A stretch of DNA of 5,353 nucleotides from an uncultured Lachnospiraceae bacterium. Its GTDB lineage: Bacteria; Bacillota; Clostridia; Lachnospirales; Lachnospiraceae. Within the stretch, counting starts at the first letter, position 1. The number at the start of each line of letters is the position of its first letter. The position numbers were made by a program, and so were the translations under genes. The stretch is from positions 1 to 5,353 of the forward strand of contig CADCPP010000181.1 of the NCBI GenBank assembly GCA_902803355.1, given 5' to 3'. A model generated the notes under the pieces. The model did no database searches. It saw nothing but the letters and a program-made list of their open reading frames with translations, and was not told where the DNA came from. Shown piece after piece: positions 1-5,270 of this stretch.

Positions 1-3
1 TCT

Positions 4-32
4 ATTATACAGGATAATCGGGGAAATGTCTT
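4..32 (-). promoter_or_regulatory. Possible leftward promoter at the window edge
   Basis: Read on the minus strand, a perfect TATAAT (4-9) lies 17 bp downstream of AAGACA (27-32), which matches TTGACA at 4 of 6 positions. It lies just after the glnN stop codon and points out of the window, so it could drive the next gene to the left. That gene is not visible, and AT-rich intergenic sequence gives such matches by chance, so this is tentative. Confidence 0.35.
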
Positions 33-48
33 CCGTTTTCCGAAAAAA

Positions 49-2139
49 TTATACACTGTAGAGCAGTTCGGCGTAGGTCGGGATGGGCCACTGCTCTTTT
101 GCGGTAAGCGTCTCGGCTTCATCGCAGGAGGCACGCAGCGCGGCCATCTTCGGCAGGATGCTGTCGCGGATCGTTTCGGCTTTTTTCAGAGGATCGGAGA
201 CGGTCTGCAGCTTTGCCATGGCCTTTTCCAGGGCCGCGTTCCGCTCATCGATCGCTTCCGTGAGCTCGGAAAGCCGCTCGGCCGCGCGCATCTCGTAGGA
301 GTCCGCGTGCTGCGGAAGGAGCGTCTTTTTCGTCAGGGCGGCACCGGCGATCTTCGCGGTATAGGCGGAGACGGCAGGCAGGATCTGGCGCTTGACCATA
401 TCGCTCATGGTCACGGCCTCGATCCCTACGAACTTATTGTAGCTGTCCAGTTTGATCTCATAGTGGGCTTTCAGCTCGCCTGCAGTATAGACCTTTTCCC
501 GCGTCAGCATGGCGGCGTTTTCTGCTTCGATCAGTTGCGGAATGGCGTCCGGCGCAGTGCGCAGATCCAGCAGCCCGCGTTTTTTTGCTTCCTCCAGCCA
601 GGCGTCATCGTAGCCGTTGCCGTTGAAGATGATCCTCTTGTGCGCGGTAAACGCCTCACGGATCAGATCGTGCAGGGCAGCGCCCAGGTCTTCCGCGCCT
701 TCCAGACGGTCTGCGTATTCCCGCAGGACATCGGCCGTGGCGGCGTTCAGGATGGTGTTTGCCCCGGCGATCGACATGGGCGCGCCGGGCATGCGGAATT
801 CAAATTTGTTGCCGGTAAAAGCAAAGGGCGAGGTCCGGTTGCGGTCCGTGGTATCGCGCATGAAGCGCGGCAGTGCGTGGACGCCCAGCTTCATCACGGT
901 CTTTTCGCTGCTGCTGTAGGGCTCGTCCTTTTCGATGGCTTCCAGGATGCCGGTCAGCTCATCACCCAGGAAGATGGAGATGACGGCCGGCGGAGCCTCG
1001 CTGCCGCCAAGGCGGTGATCATTGCCCGCCGAGGCAACGCTCACGCGCAGAAGCCCCTGATAGCGGTCCACGGCCTCGATCACTGCGACGAGGAAGAGCA
1101 GAAACTGCGCGTTCTCATGCGGCGTCTCGCCGGGAGAGAAGAGGTTCACACCTGTATCCGTGGAAAGGGACCAGTTGTTGTGCTTGCCGGAGCCGTTTAC
1201 ACCGGCAAAGGGCTTTTCGGCCAGCAGACAGGCCATGCCGTGCCGCTCCGCGACCTTCTTCATCACTTCCATGATCAGCTGATTGTGATCCGTGGCGATG
1301 TTGGCTGTGCTGTAGACGGAAGCCAGCTCATGCTGGGCAGGCGCGGTCTCGTTGTGCTCCGTTTTGGCCGGCACGCCGAGCTGCCAGAGCTCTTCGTTGA
1401 GTTCATCCATGAAGGCCTGCACGCGCGGCTTGATCATGCCGAAGTAATGATCCTCCATTTCCTGCCCCTTGGGAGGCTTCGCACCGAAGAGGGTGCGGCC
1501 GGTGAAGATCAGATCTTCACGGGCATTGTAGGCCTTCCGGTCGATCAGGAAGTATTCCTGCTCCGCACCGACGCACGGCGTTACACGGCCAACTTCCGTA
1601 TTGCCGAAAAGCTTTAAGATGCGCAGGGCTTCGCGGTTGATGGCTTCCATGGAACGAAGCAGGGGCGTCTTCTTATCCAGAGCGTCTCCGCCATAGGAGC
1701 AGAAGGCCGTCGGGATGCAGAGCGTCTTTCCCTTGATAAAGGCATAGGAAGTGGGGTCCCAGGCGGTATAGCCGCGGGCTTCAAAGGTCGCGCGCAGACC
1801 GCCGGAGGGAAAGCTGGAGGCATCCGGCTCGCCCTGGATCAGTTCCTTACCGGAAAAATCCATGATCACACCGCCGTCCGGAGAGGGGGAAATGAAGCTG
1901 TCATGCTTTTCCGCCGTAAAGCCGTTCAGCGGCTGGAACCAGTGCGTATAATGCGTGGCGCCGTTTTCCACGGCCCAGTCCCGCATCGCGGCAGCGACCG
2001 CATCTGCGACAGCTGCATCCAGCGTTTTGCCCTGCAGGATGGTCTCCTGAAGTGCGGTATAGGTGCTGTCTGACAGACGCGTTTTCATCACGCGTTCATC
2101 AAAGACAAGACGGCCATAGGTTTCGGGAACGTTGATCAT
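49..2139 (-). CDS. glnN: Type III glutamine synthetase (GSIII, GlnN)
   Basis: ATP-dependent ligation of ammonium to glutamate, giving glutamine; cytoplasmic, and known in this family as a large double-ring dodecamer. The 696 residues fit the usual GSIII size of about 700, far longer than GSI. Visible family motifs are WFQPLNGFTAEKHDSF (67-82), GAEQEYFLID (191-200, metal/substrate glutamates), KTEHNETAPAQHE (259-271), the nucleotide-site loop NGSGKHNNWS (315-324), RLGGSEAPPAVIS (376-388) and NRTSPFAFTGNKFEFRMPG (434-452). The C-terminal part (about 567-680) is helical and charged, as usual in GSIII. The start at 2139 is preceded on its strand by AGGCAGG five bases upstream, and the N-terminus (VPETYG, then VFDERVMK) matches the family start. 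The gene stands alone and diverges from fprA. No convincing terminator is visible in the 48 bases after the stop. All key motifs are intact. Confidence 0.97.
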   Translation of the reverse strand: MINVPETYGRLVFDERVMKTRLSDSTYTALQETILQGKTLDAAVADAVAAAMRDWAVENGATHYTHWFQPLNGFTAEKHDSFISPSPDGGVIMDFSGKELIQGEPDASSFPSGGLRATFEARGYTAWDPTSYAFIKGKTLCIPTAFCSYGGDALDKKTPLLRSMEAINREALRILKLFGNTEVGRVTPCVGAEQEYFLIDRKAYNAREDLIFTGRTLFGAKPPKGQEMEDHYFGMIKPRVQAFMDELNEELWQLGVPAKTEHNETAPAQHELASVYSTANIATDHNQLIMEVMKKVAERHGMACLLAEKPFAGVNGSGKHNNWSLSTDTGVNLFSPGETPHENAQFLLFLVAVIEAVDRYQGLLRVSVASAGNDHRLGGSEAPPAVISIFLGDELTGILEAIEKDEPYSSSEKTVMKLGVHALPRFMRDTTDRNRTSPFAFTGNKFEFRMPGAPMSIAGANTILNAATADVLREYADRLEGAEDLGAALHDLIREAFTAHKRIIFNGNGYDDAWLEEAKKRGLLDLRTAPDAIPQLIEAENAAMLTREKVYTAGELKAHYEIKLDSYNKFVGIEAVTMSDMVKRQILPAVSAYTAKIAGAALTKKTLLPQHADSYEMRAAERLSELTEAIDERNAALEKAMAKLQTVSDPLKKAETIRDSILPKMAALRASCDEAETLTAKEQWPIPTYAELLYSV

Positions 2140-2185
2140 GAAGACCTGCCTTTCCGTGCGGTAAGAGTGAGAGAGATCAGACAGA

Positions 2186-2226
2186 GGAGCTGCTTTCGCG
2201 GGTGCGTTTTTCCGCGCAGTCTCTCC
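2186..2226 (-). other. Hairpin in the glnN 5' leader
   Basis: Read on the minus strand, GGAG/CTCC, CTGC/GCAG and GCGG/CCGC stack into one 12-bp stem. It is interrupted by an AGA bulge on the 5' side and a GAAA bulge on the 3' side, and closed by a 10-nt A-rich loop. The predicted glnN transcription start (about 2224) falls at its base, so the mRNA would begin with this stem. It could stabilise the 5' end or be a control element. It has no T-tract, so it is not an intrinsic terminator, and it does not match a riboswitch class I can name. Confidence 0.45.
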
Positions 2227-2230
2227 GACA

Positions 2231-2260
2231 ACAATAACCCGAAAAAAAACGATTTGTCAA
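2231..2260 (-). promoter_or_regulatory. glnN promoter (sigma-A type)
   Basis: On the minus strand a perfect -35 TTGACA (2255-2260) is followed by a T-rich spacer containing eight consecutive T. The -10 is TTATTG at 17-bp spacing or TATTGT at 18 bp (2231-2237), a weaker match than the -35. The predicted start near 2224 gives a leader of about 85 nt before the glnN ATG. A strong -35 with a poor -10 would suit regulation by an activator, but that is inference. Confidence 0.6.
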
Positions 2261-2283
2261 GAAGAAAGGCGTCAATCTTGACA
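2255..2283. repeat. 8-bp inverted repeat joining the divergent -35 boxes
   Basis: TGTCAAGA (2255-2262) and TCTTGACA (2276-2283) are perfect inverted copies separated by 13 bp, with centres 21 bp apart (about two helical turns). Each arm contains the TTGACA -35 box of one of the two divergent promoters, extended identically by TC on its upstream side. It may be an operator shared by glnN and fprA, or simply two good -35 boxes facing apart; only the extra two bases per arm go beyond the -35 consensus. Confidence 0.5.
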
Positions 2284-2306
2284 GTTTGCCCATTTTGCGA
2301 TATGAA
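2278..2306 (+). promoter_or_regulatory. fprA-hrb operon promoter (sigma-A type)
   Basis: A perfect -35 TTGACA (2278-2283), a 17-bp spacer and a -10 TATGAA (2301-2306) give a good housekeeping-type promoter with a start near 2313. It lies back-to-back with the glnN promoter. It implies an untranslated leader of about 149 nt before the fprA ATG and argues against any fprA start codon upstream of 2313. Confidence 0.65.
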
Positions 2307-2312
2307 TGATAT

Positions 2313-2461
2313 CAGGGAATACATCAATAAAGACGGCCTGCGTCCGGAGCTTTCGAGGCTCACTTCGGCCCCGGAAGACGTTGCGGCAGCTTACAAGAGA
2401 AAAACCGGCGCGGCAAACTGACTGCGCGGAAAAGAAAAGGAACAACATAGGAGGTTTGCGA
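2313..2461 (+). other. Long 5' leader of fprA
   Basis: About 149 nt lie between the predicted transcription start and the fprA start. One long stem can be drawn at 2341-2380: CGTC/GACG plus CGG/CCG with a GAA bulge, and an inner AGC/GCT stem-loop. No T-tract follows, so it is not an evident attenuator. An open frame of 39 codons (2302-2421) crosses this stretch without a ribosome-binding site. The leader ends in a strong AGGAGG. I do not recognise a known riboswitch. Confidence 0.4.
2449..2454 (+). promoter_or_regulatory. fprA ribosome-binding site
   Basis: A perfect AGGAGG sits seven bases before the ATG at 2462. It decides the start: the same frame is open upstream to an ATG at 2306, but that one lacks a ribosome-binding site, lies at or before the predicted transcription start, and would add 52 residues that do not look like the family. 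Confidence 0.9.
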
Positions 2462-3646
2462 ATGGAGATCAGCACTGCGATCCGCTGGGTCGGTGTGAAT
2501 GACCACGAAGTCGATCTGTTTGAAGGACAATTCCCCGTGCCGGAGGGCATGGCTTACAATTCGTACCTGATCCTGGATGAGCAGCCGGCGGTGATGGACA
2601 GCGTGGATGCGCACTTTACCGAAGAATGGCTGGGCAAAGTGGAAAAGGAACTGGACGGACGCATGCCGGCCTACATCGTGGTACAGCATATGGAACCGGA
2701 TCATTCCGGCAGCCTGAAGGCATTTACGGAAAAATATCCTGAAGCGAAGGTCGTTTCTTCAAATGCTGCGTTCAGAATGATGAAAAATTTCTTTGGAACG
2801 GATTATGCGGAACGCCGCATCGTGGTCGGAGAAGGCAGTACGCTCTCTTTGGGCAGCCATGAGCTGCAGTTTGTGGCGGCGCCGATGGTCCACTGGCCCG
2901 AAGTTACCATGAGCTATGAAAAGACGGAGAAGGTCTTCTTCTCGGCGGATGCCTTCGGCAAGTTCGGTGCGCATGATATGCCGCGGGAAGAGGATGAAGA
3001 GGAAGAAGACGGCGGCTGGGCCTGCGAAGCACGCCGCTACTATTTCGGCATCGTCGGCAAGTTCGGCGCTCAGGTACAAAGCCTCCTGAAAAAGGCGGCC
3101 GCCCTGGATATCCGCTGCATCTGCCCGCTCCACGGTCCGGTGCTGAAGGAGAATCTCGGCTATTATCTTGGCCTGTACCAGACCTGGTCCTCCTACGGGA
3201 CGGAATCCGATGGCGTGTTTATCGCCTATACCTCTGTCTACGGGCACACGAAGGAAGCGGTGGAACTGTTCGCGAAGATGCTGGAAGATCACGGCTGCCC
3301 GAAGGTGGTGGTCACGGATCTTGCCCGCTGCGATGTGTTCGAAGCCGTGGAAGACGCCTTCCGCTACGGGAAGATCGTGCTGGCGTCGACCACCTACAAC
3401 GGCGAAGTCTATCCCTTCATGCGGGAGTTCATCGGTCACCTGACCGAGCGCTCGTGGCAGAACAAGAAGGTCGGCCTCATCGAGAACGGCTCCTGGGGAC
3501 CTATGGCGGCCAAGACCATGCAAAAGCTCCTGGAAGGCGCGAAAAACATCAGCTACGCGGACACCAAAGTCACGATCCTGAGCCAGATGAACGGCGCCAA
3601 TATCATTCAGCTGCAGAACCTGGCTGCGGAAATGCTGGCTGACTGA
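2462..3646 (+). CDS. fprA: Class A flavodiiron protein (FprA), NO/O2 reductase
   Basis: A 394-residue soluble flavodiiron protein that reduces NO to N2O and/or O2 to water, taking electrons from a rubredoxin-type partner. The N-terminal metallo-beta-lactamase-like domain (about 1-245) keeps all six expected iron ligands: H76, E78 and D80 in QHMEPDH, H144 in PMVHWPE, D163 in SADAFG, and H224 in CPLHGP. The C-terminal flavodoxin domain (about 252-394) shows the FMN phosphate loop YTSVYGHTKEA (256-266) and further FMN-contact loops STTYNGEVYP (309-318) and ENGSWGP (341-347). There is no extra C-terminal domain, hence class A; its partner is the separate hrb gene 78 bp downstream, as in Moorella. 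Odd point: an eight-residue Glu/Asp run at 176-183, just before the conserved EARRYYFGIVGKFG. Complete and very likely functional; the relative preference for NO and O2 cannot be read from sequence. Confidence 0.96.
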   Translation: MEISTAIRWVGVNDHEVDLFEGQFPVPEGMAYNSYLILDEQPAVMDSVDAHFTEEWLGKVEKELDGRMPAYIVVQHMEPDHSGSLKAFTEKYPEAKVVSSNAAFRMMKNFFGTDYAERRIVVGEGSTLSLGSHELQFVAAPMVHWPEVTMSYEKTEKVFFSADAFGKFGAHDMPREEDEEEEDGGWACEARRYYFGIVGKFGAQVQSLLKKAAALDIRCICPLHGPVLKENLGYYLGLYQTWSSYGTESDGVFIAYTSVYGHTKEAVELFAKMLEDHGCPKVVVTDLARCDVFEAVEDAFRYGKIVLASTTYNGEVYPFMREFIGHLTERSWQNKKVGLIENGSWGPMAAKTMQKLLEGAKNISYADTKVTILSQMNGANIIQLQNLAAEMLAD

Positions 3647-3671
3647 AGATTGACAAAACCCATCCGCTGAA

Positions 3672-3710
3672 GGTCCCGCCGGGGCCTCCTCACCGCCTTT
3701 GCGAAAAGGC
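3672..3710 (+). other. Two hairpins between fprA and hrb
   Basis: The 78-nt gap between the two genes holds two consecutive small stems. The first is GGTCCC/GGGGCC (3672-3677 with 3681-3686, one G-U pair, GCC loop). The second is a perfect GCCTTT/AAAGGC stem with a GCGA tetraloop of the stable GNRA class (3695-3710). Neither is followed by a T-tract, so they do not look like terminators. The second ends two bases before the AAAGGA ribosome-binding site of hrb and could protect the mRNA or tune hrb translation. Confidence 0.45.
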
Positions 3711-3724
3711 AGAAAGGAAATACA

Positions 3725-4339
3725 ATGGATAACAAGGCATTCTACAAACTGAGCTACGGCGTATTCCTGCTCGGCGCGTCGGCAGACGGCCGGGACAACG
3801 CCTGTATCACCAATACCTGCATCCAGGTGGCGTCCAATCCCACCCGCATCGCCATTGCGGTCATCAATACCAATTTCACCTGTGATCTGGTCAAGAAGGC
3901 CGGCCGCTTTGCCATCACCCTGCTGGATGACAGCGTGAGCTACGATACCATCAAGTTCTTCGGCATGCAGTCCGGCCGCAACGTAGACAAATTTGAATAT
4001 CTGACGCCCTCGAAGGATGCCTGGGGCATGCCCTACATCGAATGGAGCGCCTGCGCCGTCCTTTCCGGGAAGGTACTGGAACAGCATGACCTCGGCAGCC
4101 ACACGCTCTTCATCGCGGAAGTGGAGGACGCGAAGGTCCTGAGCCCGAACGCGCCGCTTACCTACGCGGATTATCAGAGTCGCCTGAAACCGAAGCCCGC
4201 TCCGAAGGCGGAGGACAAAAAGCCGAAGGCCTGGCGCTGCAAGATCTGCGGTTATGTGTATGAGGGAGAAAAGCTTCCCGAAGATTTCACCTGCCCGCTG
4301 TGCGGCCACGGCCCCGAGGACTTCGAACCGGTGTATTGA
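3725..4339 (+). CDS. hrb: Flavin reductase-rubredoxin fusion (high-molecular-weight rubredoxin, Hrb)
   Basis: A 204-residue cytoplasmic electron carrier expected to oxidise NAD(P)H through FMN and pass electrons via its iron site to FprA; this role is known for Moorella Hrb. Residues 1 to about 150 form a flavin reductase-like FMN-binding domain (LSYGVFLLGAS at 9-19, NACITNTCIQVASNP at 25-39, GRFAITLL at 60-67). A Lys/Pro linker (about 155-168, KPKPAPKAEDKKPK) leads to a rubredoxin-like domain with C172-x2-C175-GYVYEG and C190-PL-C193-G, so all four iron cysteines are present. Only 14 residues separate the cysteine pairs, compared with about 29 in standard rubredoxins; this resembles the short rubrerythrin-type domain. 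The start is set by AAAGGA six bases before the ATG. No promoter is seen in the gap after fprA, so the two are probably co-transcribed, ending at the 4392-4421 terminator. Confidence 0.93.
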   Translation: MDNKAFYKLSYGVFLLGASADGRDNACITNTCIQVASNPTRIAIAVINTNFTCDLVKKAGRFAITLLDDSVSYDTIKFFGMQSGRNVDKFEYLTPSKDAWGMPYIEWSACAVLSGKVLEQHDLGSHTLFIAEVEDAKVLSPNAPLTYADYQSRLKPKPAPKAEDKKPKAWRCKICGYVYEGEKLPEDFTCPLCGHGPEDFEPVY

Positions 4340-4391
4340 CAGCTGCCGCGAAGGCGCTGGCTTTCCGCAAGGCAGATCCCTTACCCTGATC

Positions 4392-4421
4392 AAAAACAGC
4401 CGCCCCGGGGCGGCTGTTTTT
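4392..4421. terminator. Bidirectional intrinsic terminator
   Basis: A perfect 30-bp palindrome: five A, CAGCCGCCCC, its exact complement, then five T. The GC-rich core gives a very stable stem with a T-run on the 3' side in either direction. It lies 52 bp after the hrb stop and 33 bp beyond the stop of the convergent nitroreductase gene, so it can end both transcripts. Confidence 0.93.
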
Positions 4422-4454
4422 GTCTGTCTGTTTTGCAATATAATGGTCCGCGGT

Positions 4455-4970
4455 CTACAGAACCTTAACGATCTCCTCCATCGGCCTGGACTCGAAATGG
4501 ATCCTGGCGGGGTGCGATCCTTCCGCAGGGTAGCCGATCGGCATGATCATGACCAGCTCTTCGTTTTCCGGCAGCGCGAAGGCTTCCTTCACCTTCGTAT
4601 AGGGCAGCCAGTTTACCATGCAGCTGCCGATGCCCAGATTCCAGGCTTCCAGCATCATATGCGTGGCGACGATCGTGGCATCTTCGACGCCGGACGTCTG
4701 CCCGGGCTCCAGATCGTTTTTCCATTCTTCATCCCGGCTGTACGCAAACATCAGCACCACAGGCGCGTTGAAGGCACAGCGGGTGAGGCTGCGGATCTTC
4801 GCAACGGCTTCCTCGCTCTGCAGAACGTAGATGCGCTGCGGCTGATTGTTGTGCCCTGTCGGAGCGATGCGGCCGGCCTCCAGGATCAGGTCCAGCTTTT
4901 CCTTTTCGATGGGCGTATCGGCAAATTTGCGGACGGAATAGCGTTCGCGGATGAGAGATTCAAATTCCAT
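4455..4970 (-). CDS. Nitroreductase-family FMN-dependent oxidoreductase
   Basis: A 171-residue member of the small nitroreductase family, which binds FMN as homodimers and uses NAD(P)H to reduce nitro compounds, quinones or flavins; the physiological substrate is not evident. Family marks are the N-terminal RERYSVRKF (8-16, with R10, S12 and R14 in the FMN-phosphate positions), APTGHNNQPQ (36-45), the helix VEDATIVATHMMLEAWNLGIGSCMV (about 95-119, split here as VEDATIVATHMM then LEAWNLGIGSCMV) and MPIGYPAEGSHP (143-154). The ATG at 4970 follows GGAGG by five bases. The frame is open further upstream, to 5321, but that extension crosses this gene's promoter and the typA start, so it is rejected. 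It is a single gene, convergent with hrb and divergent from typA. A role in redox-stress defence beside fprA-hrb is possible but only inferred from position. Confidence 0.93.
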   Translation of the reverse strand: MEFESLIRERYSVRKFADTPIEKEKLDLILEAGRIAPTGHNNQPQRIYVLQSEEAVAKIRSLTRCAFNAPVVLMFAYSRDEEWKNDLEPGQTSGVEDATIVATHMMLEAWNLGIGSCMVNWLPYTKVKEAFALPENEELVMIMPIGYPAEGSHPARIHFESRPMEEIVKVL

Positions 4971-4975
4971 AAAGA

Positions 4976-4980
4976 CCTCC
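4976..4980 (-). promoter_or_regulatory. Nitroreductase ribosome-binding site
   Basis: GGAGG on the minus strand, five bases before the ATG at 4970. It fixes the start over the longer open frame that continues upstream to 5321. Confidence 0.88.
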
Positions 4981-5022
4981 GAAAAGCAGATTTGGCGTGC
5001 TGAGGATCTTATCAGCAGCAAC

Positions 5023-5031
5023 AGTATAGCA
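5023..5031 (-). promoter_or_regulatory. Nitroreductase promoter (extended -10)
   Basis: On the minus strand TGCTATACT combines a TATACT -10 (5023-5028) with the TGn extension just upstream. No good -35 is found 16-18 bp further up (CCCGCA there), which is tolerated in extended -10 promoters. The predicted start near 5016 gives a leader of about 45 nt ending at the GGAGG. Confidence 0.55.
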
Positions 5032-5101
5032 CAAAATGACGGATCTGCGGGATAAAAATCCCTTTTTGCCCCGTTGCGCGCGGTTTTTCTGCGCTTTCTG
5101 C

Positions 5102-5129
5102 TTGATTTTTTGCGCAAAGTATTTACAAT
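5102..5129 (+). promoter_or_regulatory. typA promoter (sigma-A type)
   Basis: TTGATT (5102-5107), a 16-bp spacer and TACAAT (5124-5129) make a good sigma-A promoter, with a start near 5136 and a leader of about 135 nt before typA. It is divergent from the nitroreductase promoter, about 70 bp away. Confidence 0.6.
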
Positions 5130-5162
5130 ATTACTGTTACGCGCGCAAGAAGAGCCGCGCCG

Positions 5163-5207
5163 CCTTTCCGGTCTCCCCGCAAAGCAGCGGGAGAGCGCTC
5201 TGAAAGG
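5163..5207 (+). other. Imperfect hairpin in the typA 5' leader
   Basis: The outer stem CCTTTC/GAAAGG (5163-5168 with 5202-5207) encloses an asymmetric internal loop and an inner stem. The inner stem pairs TCTCCC-GC (5172-5180, one bulged C) with GCGGGAGA (5187-5194) over an AAAGCA loop. A separate 10-bp palindrome AGAGCGCTCT (5192-5201) overlaps its 3' arm and offers an alternative fold. No T-tract follows, so it is not a terminator. It could be a structural or regulatory leader element; no known class is recognised. Confidence 0.4.
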
Positions 5208-5270
5208 ACAAAAAGAGAAGGCATTTAATGAAGAGAGCGGGAGCATCCCGCAGCACACAGAGAGGGTTTT

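Noticed and set aside
307..1617. 436-codon open frame on the plus strand opposite glnN
   Set aside because: Same mirror effect: it is in register with glnN codons, has no recognisable protein and no ribosome-binding site, and glnN is beyond doubt.
2306..2461. 52-residue N-terminal extension of fprA
   Set aside because: Its ATG is at or upstream of the predicted transcription start and lacks a ribosome-binding site. The peptide is Arg/Lys-rich and unlike the family, whereas ATG 2462 follows a perfect AGGAGG.
2140..2461. A glutamine, FMN or other known riboswitch in the divergent region
   Set aside because: Looked for in both leaders because glnN and flavoproteins flank it; I could not match the conserved core of any known class by eye.
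3650..3655. TTGACA just after the fprA stop, as an internal hrb promoter
   Set aside because: No -10-like sequence exists 16-18 bp downstream; that stretch is GTCCCGCC-like and GC-rich.
2759..4438. 559-codon open frame on the minus strand across fprA and hrb
   Set aside because: It lies in exact register with the codons of both genes, so its stops would need sense TTA, CTA or TCA codons, which are scarce in this GC-rich codon usage. The two genes on the plus strand have full family motifs and ribosome-binding sites.
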